Assembly: GCA_963854835.1 (NCBI GenBank)
Contig: OY978525.1
Span: 95,880,136 to 95,944,135, forward strand
DNA: 64,000 bases
Reading direction: 5' to 3'
Source of the DNA: Megamerina dolium
Lineage: Eukaryota; Arthropoda; Insecta; Diptera; Megamerinidae
Shown: positions 49,140 through 62,442 of the stretch, one piece after another
Layout: every line of letters begins with the position of its first letter
How positions within the stretch are numbered: the first letter of the stretch is position 1
Translations under genes and position numbers: made by a program
Notes under the pieces: model-generated
The model's database searches: none
Seen by the model: only the letters and a program-made list of their open reading frames with translations
What the model was told of the DNA's origin: nothing

Positions 49140-52100
49140 CATAGAATGAATGACAGTGCGTGACACTGACAGTGAATTTTGAGAACTTGTGAAAAATACG
49201 AACAACCAGAACAATATGCTATCTAAGTATAGATTTTATTTTTTAGGTTGAGGTATATTTTCGAAAAGTAAAAATAATAAATAATGCAACTTTTTGAAAT
49301 AATTTAAACGAAATAAGTTTGGCTCGTTGTGGTCTTGTTGTTAATTGTTTGCTTTTTTTTCTCATTTTCTTCATTTTAAATGAAAAGTGAATTAAAAATA
49401 AATTAGGATTTGAATATAATTATGGTTTGTCGAAAACACATTCTTGCAACGTTGTAGCGATAACTGTATTTAATTTTAAAGTTTTATTTTCATGTATTGT
49501 GGGCGTATAAATATTAACTTCTATACATATGTATGTGGATAATAATGTGGAGATATATGTCACAACCGGTACATACACATGTGTATATAAATTACTCTAT
49601 ATGCATCCTCTTCTCCTTTTGATTGGTATTATAATTTACATATTCAAATGTAATTTAAAGTTGTTTGTTCATTGTTATTTGAAAAGTTTTTAACCAAACC
49701 AAAAATTACGTATGTGATTAGATACGAAACTGTCTGATATGCAGTCTAAATGTAATTATTACATGTTGAACGTTTATATAAGAGGCAGGTAGCAATTAAA
49801 ACACAAAAAGTCTGGCTTTTTCTCATCATTCAAAAAATGAACACGACATTATGAACAGACATAAATATGTATAACCTTTTATTAACTTCCATTACAAATG
49901 CTAAATGGTAATGGGTGTTTAATTTTAAAAAAATATGAATATGAAAATTTTTTAATCAAATATTAGCTGCGAGTATAATATTTATTTTTGGAATTTCTAT
50001 AAGCAGACCTAATGCGTGATTATGCTTATTACTATGAGTTTTTTATTATAACAAATGAAAAATGTTTTAAAAATTTTCTGCAGGGTCTCTTCAGAAAGCA
50101 CATGGTCAAATTACTAGTAAGAGCTAGTTAGAGTGAATTTTGACAGCAGCCATTAATAAATCTTGGTTTGCTATATTGTACTGCATTTTCATGGATATGT
50201 TATTTTAATTAATTGAAATAATTTAATGATATGAAAGTCATAATGATATTTAATGATATGAAAAGTACAGATTTGTCTTGAAAAAAATACCCTTTTATTG
50301 TGATGGAAAATAATTCTGTGTCATTATTCTCGTCGTATTAAAAACTGGAAACATATTATTTTGCCTTCTTAAATTATTACACATCTCTATGAATTTTTGC
50401 AAAGACAAATGGTAATTTCATTCAATTCCATCCCATCTTAAATGAGCCATGTTAAATGTAGAGCTCAATAAAAAAGACCAACAAAGCAAAAAATCATAAT
50501 CGAGCTTCTACAAAATATATTTCTTAATAAATTTTAACATTTTTCTCTTTTAAATATATTAAACAATTTTGAAAATCCTTTGCCCGTCATTACTAACACA
50601 GCGGTTGACTTTAAAATAATTGTTTATACAATACAATATATTTTTTAGGAATACTTACTACATACTCTGATACTTATATTGCCAATGTAAAAGTCAACAT
50701 GAGTAGCAAGGACAAACTTTTGTAATGATGATGAACAACATCAGAACCACAATGACAACAACTTTGCTGCTGTTGCTATTGCTATTGCTGTCGATGCGTT
50801 CAACCAAAATGTGTCAATGTTAACACTATAAAAACCGCAATAAACCAAAAAATAAAAAGCCCAACCGAACTGTGTGTGAGTGAAATTGTTGTCCAACAAC
50901 AACAAAAAATTATATAAATTGTATTGTGGTTATTATACTATGTATATGTAAAGTGAATGTATTGTGTTCAAGCACAGGCACCCATATACAGTGTCACTCA
51001 ACCCAAGTGAGTATTGTGTATAGTAGTATGTACATTGTAGCTACTTGCTCCTTTCGAAGGCTATTCAGAAGTTCATAGCTCAAGTTGCCTGCTCAATTTC
51101 ATTAAGAAAATACAACAACAACAATGTGTTTTTTAAATGTGCAAAATAATATTGTATAGAAAATAACACATACCGCAGTCGTATGCTTAAAAACAATACT
51201 CCTGATGATGACGCCTCTCCATTCCACAAAAATGCTAATTAAGTTGGTCCTTTCACTTGTTGTGTTGTCGTCTTGCTGCTCAAGAGCATTTTACATAAAC
51301 ACATGTGTAGGTTCCATACTATTTATATATTCGCTTCTATTGTTATTCTCGAACACCTCGCATAAACAACACACTCACACACACACACTCACTTGGGATT
51401 GGGAAACAAAAGAGCACTAATGGCAACAACAGCCTTATAATAACAATATTTCATTATCCTTAAAATGTCACAACAGGACAAAGTTTATACTCGTGTTGCT
51501 GTTGCAGTTGTTTTATTATAATAATTTTTTTTTTTTACTTTGGTTTATTTTTTTTGTTACTGATGAGAAAAATACGAAAGCCCGAGGTAGCAAGATAGAG
51601 AAATTACTTGAAGGATATACATACATATAAACCACGATGCAAGAGTGAAAAAGGCCAACTTGTTAATAAGTCCAGAAGCAAAATCGGCATCATACCGTCA
51701 AAAGTAACACAATACTTATATATTCACTTGGATTACTTTCAGTCAGGAAATCGTATACCATTTTTCATTCAATAAAGACCTCAAAGAGAGAGAGAGTTGT
51801 TTTTTTTTTTCAATATTTTAATTTTCAGAACCAAACGAAAAACAGCTAGCTTGACTAGCAATATAGATATTCTCTAATGCAAGAAGAGTTCCTAAGTTTC
51901 TTTAATAATTTCATTTAATAATTTTTTAAGATAATGATAGATTTATTGGAAAAGGGTTAACTCGATTTATCGTCAAAGTTTTATGGTCGAAACGTGTAGT
52001 TTTAAATCAACCCATGAAACTCTGAAATATATTTTAATATGACATCTAAAATAAAGTCAACTGTTCATTACTCCAAACAGCAGAACTCTTGCTGTATTAC

Positions 52101-52919
52101 TTTTTCTCACCCTTGTCAGATACAATTTTAGTAGTTTTTTCTATGCAAATTTTTACTAGCGAAAGATTTGCCATTTGAAGTGTTGTAGTACCTAACCACA
52201 TAGTTTACTAGTTTTAGATGACCTATATTATCCATCTACATAACGGATTACCGACTTCTACCCTTGAGATGATATCGTCGAGAGACAGATTTTTGGCAAT
52301 GAAACTAGCATTTTTGTGCTAAACTATGAACTTCACAGAAACATTACACGATTTGGTATTGCTTATAAGGGAATACTTATAAAAATAGATTAAGATCATA
52401 TATTGATGGTGACACCTAAGTATATTCATCTGCTTCTCGTCAAACGGTCTATGTTTTTTAATATGTCTTCTCCTGCTTCCAGCTTACAATAACAAAAAGG
52501 TCTACTAATAAAAAGTAAGACTTATATTGAAACTATATTTCTTTTATGAACCCAAAACCTGATTTTCATCAATTATTTAAAAAAAAAGAAACTCTAACTT
52601 AGTAACTACGTTTGTCATTTATTTTTTGTCATTTATTTTTCCTTTTTTTTTTTATTTATTATTGCATTCAAAATACGAAAATTATCCTTTATTGTTAGTA
52701 TTTTGTGTTATCCTTGGGGAAAATAAAAAATCAGTATTTTACAATAATCACCCTCATCAAATTCCCATCATGAAGCACTTTATGACCATATCACTTCAAT
52801 ATCTACCAACCGCTAATTACCATAATTTTAATACAAACAACAACATTGCAAAAAATAAAAGAAACAATTACTAATTGAGCACTCCTTGATTTCCTGCGTT
52901 GATTTTCATAAGCACTTAC
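49140..52919 (-). other. Intron of the - strand gene
   Basis: AT-rich. A CTGCTGTTGCTATTGCTATT run lies at about 50767-50790 and an (AC)n run at about 51370-51390. No gene or element recognised. Confidence 0.5.
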
Positions 52920-53012
52920 CTTAGTAGACTTCCGGCATGCGAACGATATGTTGGTGGCGGTGAATTACCACGTATGACGCCATTTTGACGATCACGATCC
53001 AACAGTAAAAGC
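52920..53012 (-). CDS. Penultimate exon of the unnamed PPxY membrane-protein gene
   Basis: A 93-nt exon on the - strand. The acceptor TTTGTTTTTCATTGCAG lies just upstream, and the donor GTAAGT begins at 52919. The first base completes Arg, and the frame gives LLLLDRDRQNGVIRGN, then SPPPTYRSHAGSLL and two bases of the Arg completed in the last exon. PPPTY is a PPxY motif. Phases match the exons at 53714-53492 (phase 2 in) and 39278 (phase 2 out), so the three exons form one continuous frame. Confidence 0.8.
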
Positions 53013-53491
53013 CTGCAATGAAAAACAAAAAAGGATAAAAAAACAATAAAAATGCATTTTACTCTAAAAAAAATTATATTTTTCACTTCAGCGACAAATA
53101 AAATAAATGACAAAAGGACATGCAAACTCTGTTGGAGTTCATGGTTAATAGTCAACAGACATAGACACGACACAGCACAGTATTGCATGTCTTTTGTATT
53201 GAAATTGTTTGAAGAAAAAAGGGGGAAAAACACAATCAAATTTTTTTTTTATAAAAATAAAGAGAGCGAAAAAATAGCAGGACATGCAAGCATGTACAAA
53301 TGCAATTGCACATACGCTGTGAATGAATCACCAATAGCACCACAACAACTTTGCGGTTTTTATTATACAAAATGCACTTCCGTACAATGTATTCAGTTGG
53401 TAAATTACCTTACCAAATTGCTTATATGCATACTTGCATAGTTATATGGACTTGTATGTCCTTTTATATTCACATACGTGTCTGTACTTAC
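53013..53491 (-). other. Short intron of the - strand gene
   Basis: A 479-bp intron between the two PPxY exons, with donor GTAAGT at 53491 downward. An overlapping + strand frame here (from 53052) is a chance frame. Confidence 0.7.
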
Positions 53492-53714
53492 CTCAATCGA
53501 TATTCTTGCATGCTCGCCTGATATGAGGGCGGTGGTGGACGATGCTGAAATTCAGGATAGAGTAGTCCATGTGGTGCACCACCACCACGTGTACAAGGTC
53601 TTCGGCCGCAGCGACCCAAATCGACACTTGTACCCAATCCCAAACAAGGTGGTCCACCAGGTGCAGTCATTCGCCATGCAGCACCACTAACGGTAACGAG
53701 CACAACGCCAACAC
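53492..53714 (-). CDS. Exon of the unnamed membrane-protein gene: end of membrane segment and first PPxY
   Basis: A 223-nt exon on the - strand. It follows the acceptor CACATCCTCAG and ends at a GTAAGT donor. The frame begins VGVVLVTVSGAAWRM, a hydrophobic run that looks like the end of a membrane-spanning segment, followed by a basic, Gly-rich stretch (GRCGRRPCTRGGG). It then reads LLYPEFQHRPPPPSYQASMQ and EYRLR. PPPSY is a PPxY motif. The order membrane segment, basic stretch, PPxY tail suggests a single-pass receptor whose ectodomain is encoded to the right, beyond the exons I can find. The family is not identified. LDL-receptor-like proteins are one guess without direct support. Confidence 0.75.
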
Positions 53715-56700
53715 CTGAGGATGTGAAAAATATAACACAAAATCAACAAAGTTTTAATAATTACTTAGTTGTAGGAAAATTATACACTAACACAAAAATA
53801 GTTCTCAATTAAATTTAATTCAAATTGAAACAGAAATTGAAATTAATTGTTAATGGCTTTTTGTCTTGCAAAAGTTTCAATCTAATCGATTCACCAATTC
53901 TGGTCATGAGAGAATAAAATCGATGATTATTTGTTTCGAAAATACAAATGCTGTCTTTATGTTGAATCGCTAATGCTAATTAGTCGATGCACTTGTCTAT
54001 GTCAATATACCGGCATACAAGCAAATTGGCTTTTGACATTCTACATTTGTATTTTACGTTCATACAAAATCCCATATCTTGTAGTCGTAGTATATATGTA
54101 CAATAAAAATTAGAAGAATATGTATTGTAGATGTAATGTGAAAGACTCGTTTAATATGTATTTCTAGGTGCGTCTCACCTTTCCCATGAGTTCAAAATTC
54201 ATACAATGTCATACAATGATGATTTAACAATATTGTTAATCTAAATGCACACAGTGTCGTGCAGTGGAGGGCAAAGATTTAGTTTTAGAGTAAGAGCTAT
54301 GCATTTAAAAAATTATTAAATTATTTCACAAAATTTTAATATATGCAATATTTTCTTTTAAAACTGTATTTATTCGTAATTTTTTCTATTTCTATTCTCT
54401 TAAATCAATGAAGAAGTGTAAATTTTTCGATTGAGCGTACATTAAATAAATTTAATTATGAGAACTAATGTAGATGCAGCTCAGTTTAGGGTGTACTATG
54501 CATCGCAGAAATAACTTAATAAATCTTTTTTTGTAAATCTTTTTATTCTTTGTGGTTTTCCCGAATACATAAAACATAAAATCAATATCTTTCGATTTAT
54601 ACGGCTAAGTTCTAGGTCTGACATTGTTTTGTTGTAGTTTTACTCAATAGTAAACTAATCTGTTTACGAATTACTTTTACTCGTATAGCTCCAGAGTAAT
54701 TTTGCAATTGAAATCGCTAAAATCTGGCTTTTGTTGAACTTGGTACTATAATCTAGAAACCGTCGGCTTTAAGGTCGCTCCGCTTAGCTCTCACTGCCCA
54801 TAAAATAAAGTAAATTATTACGAAAATAAAAATCTTTTATCGAGCTTGAGGATAGATAGAAGACACGCAGCCTTAAATATTTGTTGTGAACAGTTTGAAC
54901 TGATGGAAGGGAAATCAAATGAACACACAGTTATGTAAAACTTAAATGAAAATTAAATTTTTTATCTATATAATATTTAAATTTAATTTTTGGAGCAAGT
55001 AATATGCATTCGAAAGAAGTTTCCCAAATGCTCCAACTACGTCTGATAGTGTTAATATTCAAGAACTGGACCAAGATGAGGCTAAAAGAACCATAAACAG
55101 GCGATCAACAGCAAAGCTGCATTTTCTGATAGGCTGCTTGTGGAATTCTACTCAGTACAGCATACGAAGTCCGAAGTACTGATTATGGTACAATTGTATG
55201 AATTATATATCGATATTGATATAGTTAAGTGGAGTAAAATATTGGCTTGGTTACATCAAGCGAATAGAAGAACACACTCGAGTCAAGAAACTCTTGTATT
55301 GGGTGCGTGGGTGGTGAAGAGGAAGATCTAACCTACGATGGTACTGGAAAAGGTGACAGTACTTATAATTTTCAACTGGTTTCAGTGAATCAAAAAACAG
55401 AGATGATTGGCGAAGTGCTCTGCGAGCAGCCAAAATCAATTTTCTATTGTGATGGTCAAATAGAGAAAAGAAAAATATATATGATTGTCGAAATATATAG
55501 TTGAAATTCGATTTATTGGGCAATTGAACTCGAACATTTCTTCAAAAGTAGGCGTCGAAGCAACTTTTCATACTTTCGTATCGCTCATATAATTTTGTAC
55601 TGAGAAGATTGTTTGCACAATTTTTGTGAATTTTTTGGTGATTACAGATTTTCGTATGATTCTAAGAATGTCTATAGATTGAAGTAATATGTTTGTCGCA
55701 TGAATGATACTCGTTTGAGTTGTGCAGACCAACTGACTTTATTAATTGCATATGACTTACAATTATGAATTATTAAATTATGTACTTTACTTAGCAATAA
55801 AAAATTGGAGAAAATATACTAAAATATTAATGAGTACATAACATGAAGGTACTTTGTATTAACGACGTCGAAGAGAACACGTGGGAGGATCACGCAAAAA
55901 ATTCGATGACCAATAACTAACGCTATTGAAACGGAAAGTTTTTTATTGCAGTATTATGAGGCCACAAACTGGCATGCTGGCAAATTATCATCATCATGAT
56001 CAACATTTAGATTTCATCAGAAAAATGTAAACCCCTCATTAATTTTCGCACGACATCACTGCGATTTATGACAAGATAATAACTGGAAATAATTATTATT
56101 ACCTTCATACAATTGCATATATTGTTTGCTTATTTGAATGCATTAAAACCCGCGCAAATTTAAATAGTGGATGTATGTACATATATTTCACATATACTCG
56201 CATCAACCATGTAAACAGACGACTAACAGAGGGAGCCTCTATTATATCATATTCAAAAGTAATGTACAAAATTACATACACACATACATATATCTTAGTG
56301 TAGTGTGAACTTTAAATGGTTAGTATTACATAAATAATTTAACGACAACAACAGTACATACAAATACCGTGCGAATATTTTTCACACTTACTTAAGCATG
56401 ATTTATTTATAAATAGTATATATATAAAAACCTACAACAAGCAACATGGTACAAAAAAAAATAAAATTAATTATAATTAATGAATGTTGATGACAACAGC
56501 TGCAATTTAATATGAAAATATACTTACTATACATTCATATGAAGGTATGAATACATGCAAGTATATATGTACTACATTGCGTACGAATATACATAGCGAC
56601 AAGTATGTGTTTGGTAGCGAATCAATCTCATTTGCTATTTTACCCCAATATGCGCAATTTCATACTATGTATATACGAACATGTACCTATGTATGTGCAA

Positions 56701-57728
56701 ATGAACGGGTCAACTTGATACGTCATTTGATCGTCCATATACATAGTAAATCCATATGTGGGCTCGCGTATGATATAATTACAAGTATATATCTATGTAC
56801 TATGAAAAATGTACATATAGATGTATATGTGGATAAATGATGAAACCATCGAGTGCTTAATGTTATTATACGATAACAATAGCAATAACAAGAACAACAA
56901 CAATAACAACCAAAACATCAATTTCAATTTATAACACAGCAAAAGTGCTCAATTTTAATGACTTGAAACCATTTGGTATATAATTAAATATTTAAATTTG
57001 AAAGATAAAAGAAATAAATAGCCAAAAAATGAGTAAACCTAATATGGACACAAAAAGCAAAAATCATCACTACATATTCGTACATATATTTTTCAACTTA
57101 AAATGGTAATTTCAATTATTTTCATCGTTTTTTTCTGTTTTGTCTATAACAAATATTGTATTTACGTATGTATGTATAACCTCGTAATAATTAAAACTAC
57201 TATTTATTTTATTTCATACATGCATGGGCAGTAAGTATGTATAAACAACTAAAATCAACTAAAGACATGGTCAAGATGATATGGTGATAGCGCCATAGAA
57301 TAATAACCTTAGTCATTACTCATCGTTTCATCTTTGATAATTAACATTATTCACACATGCTTGTTTGTATATATACACATACAACACGTCCAACAAACAG
57401 CATCATTGTCGGCATTACTCCTACGCAAAGTTCAAAACCGGTCTTGGACCATAAGATAAGTATTTGCTTGCATATATGTAAATAGGTATAATATAGTATA
57501 GCTTAAAAATTTTCTTTTTTCATTTCATGACTTGTAACATTTATCTCAACCTTATGATATCGTACAATACGCACATATCGATTTTTTGACTAGCAGCAAC
57601 GCAAAACATAATTTAGATGACATTTCATCCTAAATTTTTGTGAAAGCTGTTTTATAATACATCATTCGTGTAAAAATCTATATTGGTTTCAAAGTAAGTG
57701 CAATGCGGTATGCGGTTAAAATGCTTTA
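53715..57728 (-). other. AT-rich region right of the visible exons of the - strand gene
   Basis: Probably intron of that gene. No coding exon could be supported. Open frames at 55140-55504 have no recognised homology. ATACATATGTA-type repeats are common at 56160-56840. Confidence 0.4.
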
Positions 57729-58130
57729 CCGGAGTGAAAACATACACATACACATACATATGTGGCACTTAAAGCCCCAAAGGGCTCATTGGCCGAGCTT
57801 CTCTTCCATTACTGTTGTGGTTCTTAAATTTTTGGACAGTATTAGAATGGACCTACTTATTTTAGCCGGATCCGAACGGCAGAACACTTGTGACATCACT
57901 TTTTCTGAGCTTTGTCACAGAGTTCTTTTTAGAAGTTTTTTCATGGCAAGTTGTTACTGTCGGAAGAATTGCCAATTGCTTGCCGACAGGTGGGTACCGT
58001 TCGAAAGAAAAATCTTTTCGATATTAAATTTGTTATGCATCAGCCGGGTATTGAACCACGACCTACAGATCAGAAGGCGAACACACTGACCACTGAGCTG
58101 AGCTACGGCACCCCACCCGGAGTGAAAACA
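57729..58130 (-). mobile_element. tRNA-derived SINE, copy 2, with 14-bp target-site duplication
   Basis: The best-preserved copy (body 57743-58116), on the - strand. The tRNA-like head GGTGCCGTAGCTCAG (with a small CTCAG duplication) carries an A box. It continues through CGCCTTCTGATCTGTAGGTC to the B box GGTCGTGGTTCAATACCCGG. The body runs to GAGAAGCTCGGCCAATGAGC, then a small hairpin (AGCCC-TTTG-GGGCT), then TTTAAGTGCCACATATGTAT and a TATG/TGTA tail. The 14-bp CCGGAGTGAAAACA flanks it exactly at 57729-57742 and 58117-58130. It adjoins the 3' end of the non-LTR fragment at 58203. Confidence 0.88.
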
Positions 58131-58202
58131 CACATGCGAAAATGCGAAGAGGTCACACATAGACCCTATTTGGGTACTTAGTGATACCAAAACGTCTAGA
58201 CC

Positions 58203-58990
58203 TAGTTACGAACTGTAAAGGTCTTTAAAATTTGGATTTTCATTGTGAATTTTCCGAGTGCTCTTTTGCTTAAAGCTCCATAGAAATTTAAGCTAGATAT
58301 ACAGAGTGCTGGACAGCTACAAAGCAGATCCTGCAGAGTCTCCTTTACACCTAGCTCTTTGCATCTCCTGCATTCGTCGTTCTCTATGAGACCCTGCTTG
58401 TGAGCGCGGGATGCCGTGAGGCAGTGTCCCATGATTGCGCTCCATAGTTCTGCACTCTACTCTGTTGAGAGACAGAATCAGCATATCCTATAGGTGTTTA
58501 TACTTCTCCACCTCCCTGCAGCTTTCCTTATCATACTTGATTATAGAATGTTGTGAGTCGCGTTTGGGTATCGCGGAGATGAACACATTCTTTGGCAATT
58601 TGATCGACCTTCTCGTTTCCCTGTATACCATTGTGACCCGGTATCCAATATATCCGTAGCCTTTTGCCTTCTGATAATCGTTCTAGTGTTTCTTGACACG
58701 TCAGTACATTCTTGGATGTGGTACAGAACGTGATTATTGCTTTAATCGAGGTTTGACTGTCTACGTAGAAATGAATTTTTGATCCGGCAGCTGTTCTAGT
58801 CAAAACTAGCTCAGCTACCATTCTTGCCGCAAAGACTTCTGCTTGGATGATCGTGCAGTATTCTGGGAGCTTGAACGACTGGTTTATGTCCACTTCTGGA
58901 CAGTGAACACCAGCCCCTACCCCTCCATCATTTCCGAGCCATCTGTAAAGAAATTAAAGGTATTGCGACTTGGTTCTAGGTCTTTACGCC
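58203..58990 (-). pseudogene. 3' part of a non-LTR retrotransposon (RNase H and zinc knuckle)
   Basis: On the - strand the sequence encodes FNFFTDGSE and, after a frame change, VDINQSFKLPEYCTIIQAEV. It continues with FAARMVAELVLTRTAAGSKI, HFYVDSQTSIKAIITF and YWIPGHNGIQGNEKVDQIAK. These are the four acidic residues of an RNase H domain (D, E, D, D). After a further frame change come MGHCLTASRAHKQGL and NDECRRCKELGVKETLQDLL with CSCPAL, the Cys-rich end seen in I/R1/LOA-type LINEs, ending FTVRN-stop. The reverse transcriptase part is absent, so this is a 5'-truncated, decayed copy. Clades that carry RNase H exclude Jockey proper. Confidence 0.8.
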
Positions 58991-61900
58991 AGCCCTCCTC
59001 TTCTATATAGTGTTGTATCTTCTTGCCGAACCTTAACTACGAAATCATGTCAGAAATCGCAATCAGATGCTGTGGGTCAACAAATAGAACAGTGTCCATA
59101 TGATCTTCTTACCAACTGCGTTATAGTCTTCAACATTTCAGCTGAATTTGCAGCCGTAGCTACGTAGCTTTGGAATTTTATGTGTAGAGTGTGAAAATAG
59201 AATGTAATTTTTATCCCATTATGTCAATTTTTAAATAAATTTATTCTCTGGTCAAACTAATCTCATATACCCAGTTTAAGTCTAAAGCTTTATATTTATA
59301 TGCAGAAAGTATGATCATATTTTTAGACTTTAAAATATACTCCTGTATAGGAGGTAAGTATGGCCTTCATTTAATTTGGTCCGTTTACGAAGTTATCTTT
59401 TTGTTGGTGAAAATACTTTTGTATACCAATTCTCAACTTAATCGCTCTATAATAACGGTAGTTATCTAAACAGACATATAGTTAAATAGACTCGAAATGT
59501 GATTCTATTAATAGAATATATCATTTTCTATATATGTATTTTGATTATTTGTGGGTAAAGTTTAATGAGTACGAGAAACAGGTTTAATTTTGTAAATATT
59601 TCCAAAATATCCACAGTTTTTATACCCAGTGTTGGCTACTATTAGGTTAGAAAGGGGATCTTAAACAAATGTATGCAGTATCTTTTGAATAAGAACGCAC
59701 AGTGAAGCTAAATTTTGAGCCAAAACTTGACTTTGTAACATTTTTGAATAAATTGACAGACTTATGATGACTAGAATTGACTAAAATGTCTGGCTTTTTG
59801 GTAATTAACAATTTAAAATGTCAAAATATATCGCAGCTAACATTACGACATAACAAATGGAGCACAAAAGTGTCCACAATTATGATATCGGAACTCATTA
59901 AAACTTAACACTTAATTAATAACACCATCACATCTTGATTTCTCCTAATAATGCTACCGTTAACCTTTAACATGAATCATAATTAAATATTTTTTCTAAA
60001 CGTTTTGTAAAATTTTTCTAATCAAATTATTTTACAACATGCACAATTTTATTATTAGCTACCTTCATATTATCACCCACTTAATTATATACACAAATGA
60101 ATGCCTGTGCCCTTTTAACACTTACACCATCTTTACGTACCTACATTTTATTGAAAATTTTTAAGTGAAAATTAAATTAGAAAGCTCCAAAAAATATGAA
60201 TAATATTAGCGAATAAATGTATAGAGACATAAAGTAGACGACAATTGCTTCATGTTGCTTGATAGCAGTAAAAGGACGTAATTACACACAATTTTTGTTG
60301 TTGGAGGTCTACGAAAAAAATAGAAGAAAATTCAATTAAACTTTTTCTTCAAACAAACTGACATGGCAGCATCATTAACAACAACATTTTAATATACAGC
60401 ACAACATTTTGTAATCACAAACATTTAATCAGAGTGATTATGCAGCAGCAGCAACAAATTGCTGCTCTTAATCCATTTAGTGGGAGGCAACACAATATGA
60501 TGATGCACGAATGAATAAGCAAGCAAACGAACTAGGTAAATTAACGAATCACTCGTCTTACAATAAATGAAAGTGAATGTTGGAGACTATAAATGCGGCA
60601 ATAAAAATCATATGAGGAAGCTAAAACAGCTACCTACATATAATATAACATGAGTAGTGTAAAAGGGTAAAGGAGACTTCAATGTTTGATGTAGTATTTG
60701 CACATGCAAAAAAAAAAATCAACTTTCACTTTCCCCCAATTAGTGTAGCGCAGAGTACCTGACTACGTCTGACGTATGTTCATTAGGTAAGCTGTATCAG
60801 AAATACGTCAGATGTTGCACGAGATATGAAGTACTGCCTACATATGTGATGGTTAGCAACCTTCCACATGAGCAGCTACTGTTTCCAACGCAACAATCAA
60901 AATGCTTAGATGTCAGCCAATACGTAAACAACGAAATCATACTCAAACTTGAACGTATAGCATTACATTTTGTGCACTTCTATGAACTTGGTTTGGCTTT
61001 TAAGCACTCATGAATGTAATCGGAGATTAAGTGCATGGCTTTCGAACATCTCCAACCCCTCCAGCCGTTACAGGTTTCACTTAACGATGATGTGCGCGAG
61101 CGTGCATAAAGTTGAATGCCACAATTTATAGACATTTTTGTTTTTTATTTTTTGTTTTCATTATTTCATTTCACTCTACATGCATATTTCTTGTATTTTT
61201 ATTACAATTTGTTATTGTTATTATTTATGGTTGCCGTTGTTGTTGTGTCGCATCGAATTTAATCTCAGTAAAAGCGGACCATAAAAAGGAACGGAAATAA
61301 AAATAAAAACAATAAGCAAAATATTAACACAAATCAAATTTAAAGCATATACTGCAAGTAAACTCGCATTCATGCAAAGTTATGACATTTTAGCAAAAGT
61401 GAAATGTACCTATTCAACAACGACAACAACAACAACAACAACAAAAATAATGAATTTAAAATTGTAAATGAGCAAAACAAAATGAAAATATAAAATAAAT
61501 AAGAAAATATATAAAACGGAAATGGCATAAAATTACTTATGTTACATGCACAATACGAACGTAATGTAAACGCCTCGTAGATGTGTAATTGGCTCTAAAT
61601 TGGTAATAATTCAAGTAATAATCTTGATTTCGTCATTGTTATAGCTGTTGTTGTTGTTGCAAATGCACTTGAAATTAATTTTATTATATTGAAGTATGCA
61701 TATATAAACAATTACATCGAAAATAAGAGCTTTTACGAATTTGAGCCAAAAAAATGTTATCGCACAGTGATTGGTGCTACAAGAATATTTCTTTTAAGCA
61801 TTATGAAGTTATAGGGTATTTTTGGAAATTTTATTTAGCAGTCGCGAGCGATTCCGTTTTAATTCTTTGCATTACTGCTTTGCACAAAAATATATATTTG

Positions 61901-62442
61901 CCTATGTTGTCACTTTTCACTTCGTCGAAAGCTATAAACACAATGAAATGTTTCAAGGAAATATTCGCACTTTTATTATAGTGCTGGTCTTTTGTTAACT
62001 TTTGTGAGTCAGAATATATCATAATAACTATAAAATTCGATAAATTTTGATTACAAAAATGTTTAGTTGGGTTTTTTTTATTCTTAAAGAATAATGAAAT
62101 TCTTTTCAAAACAAATTTTTTCAAATCATTTTTTTTTTCAATTCAAAAATATTAATTTTAGTGTACATTTAGTAAAAATTAAATTTATAGATGCCAGGAA
62201 AATATAAAAGCAATCAAACGGATGAAGACTTGCTTTAACCTTCCATAATGAAAGATCTACTTAAACTTAAGCCATTAAAACGTGGTACTGAATAAAAAAG
62301 AAAGAGAAACATTAACTAACTACTACAAAAACAATCAACAGAATCTAGTTGTATACACGAACCACAGAATTCAATATCTAGTATTAAGTCGAAAGAAAAA
62401 CATGAACGACCACAAAAACAGCCTAAGAAAGAATAAATAAGT
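58991..62442. other. AT-rich region, no gene supported
   Basis: Contains CAA/CAG simple runs (about 60445, 61425-61445). I see no coding exon or named repeat. It may be intron of the - strand gene or intergenic. Confidence 0.4.
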
